64,000 bases of DNA from an archaeon (GTDB taxonomy: Archaea > Nanobdellota > Nanobdellia > Pacearchaeales > JAPDKA01): assembly GCA_029258825.1 (NCBI GenBank), contig JAPDKA010000001.1, forward strand, positions 99,548 through 163,547, written 5' to 3'. The stretch's first letter is position 1, and every line of letters starts with the position of its first letter. The notes under the pieces were generated by a model. The model saw only the letters and a program-made list of their open reading frames with translations. It had not been told where the DNA came from and ran no database searches. The translations under genes and the position numbers were made by a program. This document shows, one piece after another, positions 59,615 through 64,000 of the stretch.

Positions 59615-60379
59615 TTATTCATAAAATTTGATTATCTTCTTTTTTATATCTGCCCGCCCAACATAATCCTTGAATTTGTCTAATGTTAATAGCTCAAATT
59701 TAGCTGGCTGAAATTGTTGTGTTTGAGATTGCCGCATTTGTTCATCTTGTATAGCTTGTTGCATATTTAGTTCAGGTGCAAAAAATTGTCGCTTTTCAGT
59801 TTTTATCACCTTTCTTTCGATGTCAGACAAATTCGCTAAATCTTCTACCTTAACAAAATTTATTTGTTCTGTATGTTGTTCTTCAGCATAAAATTTTTGT
59901 CCAGCTTCATAAAATTGCTTTGCTTCATACATGGGTGTTGCTTTATATTTGATTTCTTTTTCTTGCTTTTCTTCTTCATTGCTCCACCCAACAATGTCAG
60001 AGGTTTTTTCTTCTAGTTTTTGTTTTTCTGTTGTTATTGTTCGGGTTGTTTGAGTTTGTGTTAATGGTTGCGATTGCTTTACTTGAAATTGTAAAGGCAT
60101 ATCAAACTCAACAGGCTGTAACAAATGTTCATGCCATGCTATTGCTGTTTGTTTCGTTTCTTGTGCTTCATCCTTTTCCTGCTTTGTTTGTTGCTTTTGC
60201 TGCTTTTCTTCTTGTTGTTTTTCCTTTTCTTGCTTTTCCTTTTGCTTTGTTTGTATTTTCTCTGTTTGTTCTGTTTGTCCATTCTTTGTCTGTTTTGCTT
60301 GTTCTGCTTGCTTTGTTTGTTGCTCTTGTTTCTCGTTTTCTCCTTTCTTGCTTTTTTCATTATTTCCATTATTTTGCAT
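59615..60379 (-). CDS. Gln/Glu/Lys-rich disordered protein with conserved C-terminal segment
   Basis: 254 residues. Residues 1-80 are almost only Gln, Lys, Glu, Asn and Thr, probably disordered or coiled. From about 80 onward, more ordered segments appear: IAWHEHLLQPVEFDMPLQFQ, YEAKQFYEAGQKFYAEEQ, LANLSDIERKVIKTEKRQFF, and a basic C-terminus (LDKFKDYVGRADIKKKIIKF). No known domain. It starts 50 bp from the divergent RNase J gene. Its bias could simply reflect an A-rich low-complexity coding tract. Confidence 0.5.
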   Translation of the reverse strand: MQNNGNNEKSKKGENEKQEQQTKQAEQAKQTKNGQTEQTEKIQTKQKEKQEKEKQQEEKQQKQQTKQEKDEAQETKQTAIAWHEHLLQPVEFDMPLQFQVKQSQPLTQTQTTRTITTEKQKLEEKTSDIVGWSNEEEKQEKEIKYKATPMYEAKQFYEAGQKFYAEEQHTEQINFVKVEDLANLSDIERKVIKTEKRQFFAPELNMQQAIQDEQMRQSQTQQFQPAKFELLTLDKFKDYVGRADIKKKIIKFYE

Positions 60380-60429
60380 GTAAAATACAAATCAATAAAA
60401 TATTTAAACTAATCGTTTTTCTGTTTAAT

Positions 60430-61779
60430 ATGAAAATCAATGTTTATACTGTTGGCGGCTACAACGAAGTTGGCAAAAACATGACAGTAGTTGAACTTAG
60501 CGAAGATGCTTTCATTTTTGACTGCGGGCTTTATCTGCCGCCAGTAGTTGAACTTGAGAATAAAGAACATATGGATGAAAAATTACTGCGCGAAATAGAC
60601 GCACTGCCCAACGATTTATTTCTTGATAAATTAGGCTTAAGAAGTAAAGTAAAAGCAATTGCAGTAAGTCATGCCCATCTTGATCATGTTGGTAGCTTAC
60701 CATTTCTTGCTTATCGTTATGATGCACCAATATTAGCAACACCTTTCACAGCTGAAGTGCTGAAAAGCTTAATTAGGGATATCACAGATGAGAAGGCAAA
60801 AATCAGAGCAAGAAAAAACAAGATAATAAGCATAATGCCAAATTCTAGTTACAGCATTAATGCAAAAAAGATTCATGAAGTGGAGTTTATTCATGTAACT
60901 CACTCAACTTTGCAAACAGCAATAATAGCACTACATACAGATGAAGGAATCATAATGTATGCCAATGACTTTAAGCTGGACAACACACCAACACTTGGAA
61001 AAAAACCAAATTATGAAAGACTAAAGAAGCTAGCTAAGCAAGGCATAAAAGCATTAATCGTAGAATCGCTTTATGCTGCTGATGAAAGAAAAACACCAAG
61101 TGAAAGAATTGCTTACGATTTGCTGGAAGATGTTATGCTTGGAACTAGTAATGAAAATTCTGCAATAGTTGTTACTACATTCTCTAGTCATATAGCAAGA
61201 CTGAATAGCATAGTGAAGATCGCAAACAAACTTGGCAGAACGCCAATACTGTTCGGAAGAAGTTTAAAACGTTATACTACTGCAGCTAAAAAAATAAACA
61301 TGCTTCCTTTCGATGCACCAACTTTGAGTTTTAAAACAGAAATCCAACGAGGATTCAAAAAAGTTGCAAAAAACAAAACAGACTATGTTGTAATATGTAC
61401 AGGACACCAAGGTGAGCAAGGAAGCATATTAGACAGATTAAGCAAAGGTCAATTCAAGTTTAAACTTAGCAAAGATGATCACGTTATTTTTTCTAGCCGT
61501 ACTATTCCATCACCAATAAACATCGCTAATAGACAACAACTGGAAAAAAGGTTAAAAGAAGCAGGTGTGAGAATTTTTACAGACGTCCATATTAGTGGCC
61601 ATGCAGGCAGAGAAGACCTACGAGATTTTATAAGGATGCTAAATCCAGAACATATTATTCCTGCACATGGAGAATTGCAAAAAAGAACTGCGCTCGCTGA
61701 ACTTGCATCTGAGCTAGGCTACAGTTTAGGATATAATATACATCTTACAGAAAACGGTAAACTTGTGATGATAAATTAA
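60430..61779 (+). CDS. rnj: RNase J-type beta-CASP metallo-beta-lactamase ribonuclease
   Basis: 449 residues from ATG 60430 (upstream in-frame codons overlap the opposite gene and look non-coding). MBL motifs: FDCGLYLPP (motif 1), SHAHLDHVGSLPF (HxHxDH, motif 2), FIHVTHS, and MYANDFKL (motif 4). Beta-CASP motifs: TTFSSHIARLNSI, CTGHQGEQGS, VHISGHAGREDL and PAHGELQKR. As in archaeal RNase J it should act as a 5'-3' exoribonuclease in mRNA decay and rRNA trimming. Followed by the tRNA modification gene after 9 bp. Confidence 0.93.
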   Translation: MKINVYTVGGYNEVGKNMTVVELSEDAFIFDCGLYLPPVVELENKEHMDEKLLREIDALPNDLFLDKLGLRSKVKAIAVSHAHLDHVGSLPFLAYRYDAPILATPFTAEVLKSLIRDITDEKAKIRARKNKIISIMPNSSYSINAKKIHEVEFIHVTHSTLQTAIIALHTDEGIIMYANDFKLDNTPTLGKKPNYERLKKLAKQGIKALIVESLYAADERKTPSERIAYDLLEDVMLGTSNENSAIVVTTFSSHIARLNSIVKIANKLGRTPILFGRSLKRYTTAAKKINMLPFDAPTLSFKTEIQRGFKKVAKNKTDYVVICTGHQGEQGSILDRLSKGQFKFKLSKDDHVIFSSRTIPSPINIANRQQLEKRLKEAGVRIFTDVHISGHAGREDLRDFIRMLNPEHIIPAHGELQKRTALAELASELGYSLGYNIHLTENGKLVMIN

Positions 61780-61788
61780 ATCGTTAGA

Positions 61789-62658
61789 ATGGCAAAACGA
61801 TTCAAAAAAGTTCTGCTTGAAAGATTAGCAGAAAAACTAAATAAAAAACAATTAGAGCTAATAAGCAATAATCTTGCAAGCGGTTTTCAACGCATCGGTG
61901 ATATTGCAATACTAACATTAAATCAACAGGCAATAAACGAGCAATTACAAAAGATTATTGCTGAAACGATGCTAAAATTGTTTCCACAAATAAAAACAGT
62001 ATGCGTAAAGACAGGTAGTATAATCGGACAGTACAGAAAACCGCAAATCAAAGTTATAGCGAGTAAAGCAAGAAGTAGAAAAACAGAAACAATACACACA
62101 GAATATGGTTGCAAATATAAGTTCGACGTAGCAAAAATTATGTGGAGCAAAGGCAATATCAATGAGCGTGTTAGAATAGCCAAAGCTATTAGGCCTGGCA
62201 GCATTGTTGTTGATATGTTTGCTGGTATAGGTTATTTCAGCATTCCGATAGCAAAATTAAGTAAGGCAAAACACATTTATGCTATTGAAATAAATAAAAC
62301 TGCATTCAACTATTTACAGCAGAATATAAAGCTGAATAACATAAAAAATATTACAGCGATTAATGATGACTGTAGAAATGCAATAAATAAGTTGAAGCAT
62401 AAAGTTAAAGCTGATCACATAGTGATGGGGTTGCTACCTTCTTGTAAGCAGTATTTAAGCTGTGCAATGCAAATAGCAAAAAAAGGTACAATAATACATT
62501 ATGAAGGTTTAAGCAATAATCAGGCTAAAAATTTGTTTGAAGAAGTCAAACAAGAAGCACAAAAACATAATTTCAAAGCAAAATTGCTGTATGCATCAAA
62601 AGTAAAAAGTTACAAGCCAAAATTATGGCATTACACTGTTGACGTTATGTTAACTTAG
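61789..62658 (+). CDS. taw2: Trm5/TYW2-family tRNA enzyme, probably Taw2
   Basis: 289 residues. GSIIGQYRKPQIKVIASKAR and TEYGCKYKFDVAKIMWSKGN, then INERVRIAKAI, precede SAM motif VVDMFAGIGYFSIPIAKL and YAIEINKTAFNYLQQNIKLN. Trm5 has N-P-P at the catalytic motif. Here the position reads DHIVMGLLPS, as in TYW2/Taw2. Taw2 transfers the aminocarboxypropyl group of SAM to the tricyclic base at G37 of tRNA-Phe in wyosine synthesis. No Taw1 is in the window. Probably cotranscribed with RNase J. Confidence 0.82.
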   Translation: MAKRFKKVLLERLAEKLNKKQLELISNNLASGFQRIGDIAILTLNQQAINEQLQKIIAETMLKLFPQIKTVCVKTGSIIGQYRKPQIKVIASKARSRKTETIHTEYGCKYKFDVAKIMWSKGNINERVRIAKAIRPGSIVVDMFAGIGYFSIPIAKLSKAKHIYAIEINKTAFNYLQQNIKLNNIKNITAINDDCRNAINKLKHKVKADHIVMGLLPSCKQYLSCAMQIAKKGTIIHYEGLSNNQAKNLFEEVKQEAQKHNFKAKLLYASKVKSYKPKLWHYTVDVMLT

Positions 62659-62671
62659 TTTGCATTATTAA

Positions 62672-62690
62672 CAAAAAGATTTATAAATGC
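62672..62690 (+). promoter_or_regulatory. BRE/TATA before HEPN-MNT module 3
   Basis: caaaaagatttataaatgc: TATA atttataaat about 27-30 bp before ATG 62713, giving a leaderless or nearly leaderless message covering the HEPN, MNT and histone genes. Confidence 0.55.
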
Positions 62691-62712
62691 TTTTTTTGTT
62701 AGTAGTAATAAC

Positions 62713-63051
62713 ATGGAAGAAAAAATTTTGATTAATAATATAAAGAGGTTTTTAACATCGGCAAATCTTGTTTATAAAACCAAAGATTTTACTTCATCTG
62801 CAATTCTTTACTTTAAAGCACTATTTTCAATTTTAGATTTATTGATATTAAGAAAATTTGGAATAATTCCTAAAGATCATTCAGAAAGGTTTAGAATCTT
62901 AGAAAAAGAATTTCCTAAATACTATTCATTACTTGACATGTTATTTCCTTATTATAGGTATACTTATACTTCAACGATAGAAAAAGAAATTTGCGATAAA
63001 ATCAAAGAAAATGTTGAAAGAATTATTAAAGAACAAAAAGTTCTTGAATAA
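62713..63051 (+). CDS. HEPN-like protein (module 3)
   Basis: 112 residues, helical and short. TSANLVYKTKDFTSSAILYF, then KALFSILDLLIL, is the HEPN front half. The back half has FPYYRYTYTSTIEKEICDKI, in which the R/Y motif sits where archaeal HEPNs carry R-x-x-x-Y. There is no R-x4-6-H site. It overlaps the downstream nucleotidyltransferase gene by 41 bp in another frame. Gene order (HEPN first, NTase second) is opposite to modules 1 and 2. Confidence 0.68.
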   Translation: MEEKILINNIKRFLTSANLVYKTKDFTSSAILYFKALFSILDLLILRKFGIIPKDHSERFRILEKEFPKYYSLLDMLFPYYRYTYTSTIEKEICDKIKENVERIIKEQKVLE

Positions 63052-63616
63052 AATTAAAAAATTTTTAAATAAAAAAGAGATAATCGATATAATCTTATTT
63101 GGTTCTGCTGCAAGAGGTAAAGAAGAAGCAAAAGATATAGACATCCTTGTTGTTTATGAAGACAATTGTAATAAAGTAATAGAAATAACACAATCGATTA
63201 AGAATGAATTGAAAAAAGAATACCATAATGTAGAGGTCATAGGTAAAAAGTATAAAGAGGTTCTTAAACCAACCTTTCTAGCTAGAGAAAGCCTACTAAG
63301 CGAAGGTTTTAGTTTTAAGTATAAGAAGTTTATTTCAGAATGTTTTGGATACGAGAATTATATGTTATTTAAGTATTCTTTAAAAGGAAAAAATAAATCT
63401 GAAAGAGTAAAATTTTACTATGGATTATACGGTAGAAAAAATGACGGGGGAATAATAAACAAATATAATTGCTATAAACTTTCAGAAGGAATTTTATTAT
63501 GCAAAATAGAAAACGCTGAAATTATTAAGATATTCTTTTCTAATTTTAACATTGAATACATTTGTTTTCCTATCTTAATTCCTAAAAGAATCATAAAATA
63601 TAAAATTAAAAAATGA
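63011..63616 (+). CDS. MNT-type nucleotidyltransferase (module 3)
   Basis: 201 residues. NTase motif ILFGSAARGKEEAKDIDILV (G31-S32, D42, D44) near the N-terminus. No winged helix, unlike modules 1 and 2. The C-terminal 120 residues are an additional alpha/beta region (YMLFKYSLKGKNKSERVKFY) of unknown type. Long overlap with the HEPN gene and a 4-bp overlap with the histone gene tie the three together. An upstream ATG choice closer to 63050 would shorten the overlap but remove little of the domain. Confidence 0.72.
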   Translation: MLKELLKNKKFLNKIKKFLNKKEIIDIILFGSAARGKEEAKDIDILVVYEDNCNKVIEITQSIKNELKKEYHNVEVIGKKYKEVLKPTFLARESLLSEGFSFKYKKFISECFGYENYMLFKYSLKGKNKSERVKFYYGLYGRKNDGGIINKYNCYKLSEGILLCKIENAEIIKIFFSNFNIEYICFPILIPKRIIKYKIKK

Positions 63617-63810
63617 TTAAGAAAAAAGAGATTAAAAGATTGGCAAAAGAAGAAGGTAAGAAGATTTCAAAAGAGGCAATTAAATATATTGAAATGTATT
63701 TGCTTGATTTGACTAAAAAAATAATAAAAAAAGCAGCGAGAAATGCCACATTTAATGGAAGAAAAATTATAAAAAAAGATGATATTAAAGTGGAAGAAAC
63801 AATCAGATAA
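63613..63810 (+). CDS. Archaeal histone
   Basis: 65 residues, one histone fold. EIKRLAKEEGKKISKEAIKY (helix 1 and loop), IEMYLLDLTKKIIKKAARNA (helix 2), NGRKIIKKDDIKVEE (loop 2 with R-K, helix 3), as in HMf-type proteins (family RKT-x-K-x-x-D). The basic tetrameric DNA-wrapping function is expected. It is very Lys-rich. Its ATG lies inside the NTase stop (ATGA overlap), an unusual genomic partner for a histone. Confidence 0.9.
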   Translation: MIKKKEIKRLAKEEGKKISKEAIKYIEMYLLDLTKKIIKKAARNATFNGRKIIKKDDIKVEETIR

Positions 63811-63869
63811 AAAGTCCTTTTTTCTTTGTATTTTGTCTTTCTTCATTACAGTAAACGTTCTATTAAAGT

Positions 63870-64000
63870 TTATTCAACAATTATATGTGGTTTTTTATAG
63901 CTGAGTTGCCAAGCTAAGGCGTAACAATATGCACCCACATTTTTTATTGCAAGCAAGTCATTGATCTCAATATTTCCATTATAAATACCAAGCACATCAT
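63870..64000 (-). CDS. C-terminus of a PLP-dependent decarboxylase (LysA/ornithine-decarboxylase family), truncated by window edge
   Basis: The last 43 codons of a minus-strand gene read DVLGIYNGNIEINDLLAIKN, then VGAYCYALAWQLSYKKPHII and stop at 63870. Fold-III PLP decarboxylases (diaminopimelate, ornithine, arginine) end with a G-D/V-x-L-x-x-D-x-L-x-x-x-x-x-G-A-Y segment in exactly this form. The Tyr of GAY stacks near the substrate. Which amino acid is used cannot be read from the tail. Between 63811 and 63869 only T-rich terminator-like sequence is seen. Confidence 0.65.
   Translation of the reverse strand, partial: DVLGIYNGNIEINDLLAIKNVGAYCYALAWQLSYKKPHIIVE

Noticed and set aside
60031..60429. 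N-terminal extension of the RNase J frame by 133 codons
   Set aside because: It is antisense to the Gln/Lys-rich gene, hydrophobic nonsense in sequence, and RNase J homology begins exactly at ATG 60430.
1..64000. Insertion sequences or integrated virus
   Set aside because: No transposase, integrase or terminal inverted repeat was recognised on either strand.

Overview
The window reads as a piece of an archaeal chromosome from an AT-rich organism, most likely a DPANN lineage of the Woesearchaeota/Pacearchaeota kind. The sequence carries archaeal-only or archaeal/eukaryotic-type markers: EF-1A, ribosomal proteins S12, S7, S10, L10e, L14e and L35Ae, prefoldin alpha, type-3 ProRS, archaeal PheRS, RNase J, a Trm5/Taw2-type tRNA enzyme, an archaeal histone and form III RuBisCO. 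Many genes have a BRE/TATA pair (ccgaaag followed by tttaaata or tttataaa) about 25-28 bp before the start codon, which implies leaderless mRNAs. The DPANN placement is inference from the gene set; no 16S gene is present.

Layout. 0-4.4 kb: a truncated membrane protein, a SLOG-like protein, a methyltransferase, a lipoprotein and secreted coiled-coil protein, and a membrane-tethered winged-helix regulator, closed by tRNA-Val. 4.5-11 kb: a THUMP/FtsJ-type methyltransferase, a membrane-anchored lytic-transglycosylase-like protein, ProRS, a HEPN-MNT module with a palindromic operator, a pilin-like protein and a tRNA-binding OB-fold protein. 11-15 kb: a 989-residue protein with 11 nearly identical helical repeats plus small accessory genes. 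15-24 kb: ArgRS, ThiI, a decayed hicA facing hicB, RuBisCO, prefoldin/L14e, a broken membrane gene, DUF106 insertase and an MFS transporter. 24-34 kb: translation block S12-S7, EF-1A, S10, L10e, L35Ae, PheT, PheS and tRNA-Trp, interrupted by accessory genes, including two secreted proteins divergently transcribed around a perfect palindrome. 34-46 kb: Lgt-like transferase and a cell-surface block (a 1614-residue LamG/beta-helix protein and two membrane-anchored surface proteins). 46-51 kb: a tandem Lrp-type regulator divergent from an operon of a polyprenyl-synthase-like protein, a methyltransferase broken by a frameshift, ThiE and ThiC. 51-64 kb: an EndoV homologue missing catalytic Asp residues, a second HEPN-MNT module, tRNA-Thr and tRNA-Glu, FtsZ with unusual structured flanks, a pilin flanked by paralogues, DUF72, RNase J, Taw2-like enzyme, a third HEPN-MNT module overlapping a histone gene, and the 3' end of a PLP decarboxylase gene.

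How it fits together. The core is translation, tRNA maturation and cell division. Around it lie a thin-metabolism signature (form III RuBisCO for nucleotide salvage, thiamine pyrimidine synthesis) and a large envelope/adhesion investment, as expected of a host- or particle-attached cell. The accessory layer is rich in HEPN-MNT modules and shows three apparent frameshifts (hicA, a small membrane protein, a methyltransferase), two at 8-nt homopolymers, while all housekeeping genes are intact. The most noteworthy unexplained signals are the promoter embedded in a 12-bp inverted repeat driving a structured RNA next to ftsZ, the prenyl-synthase/methyltransferase pair inside the thiamine operon, and the catalytically altered EndoV.
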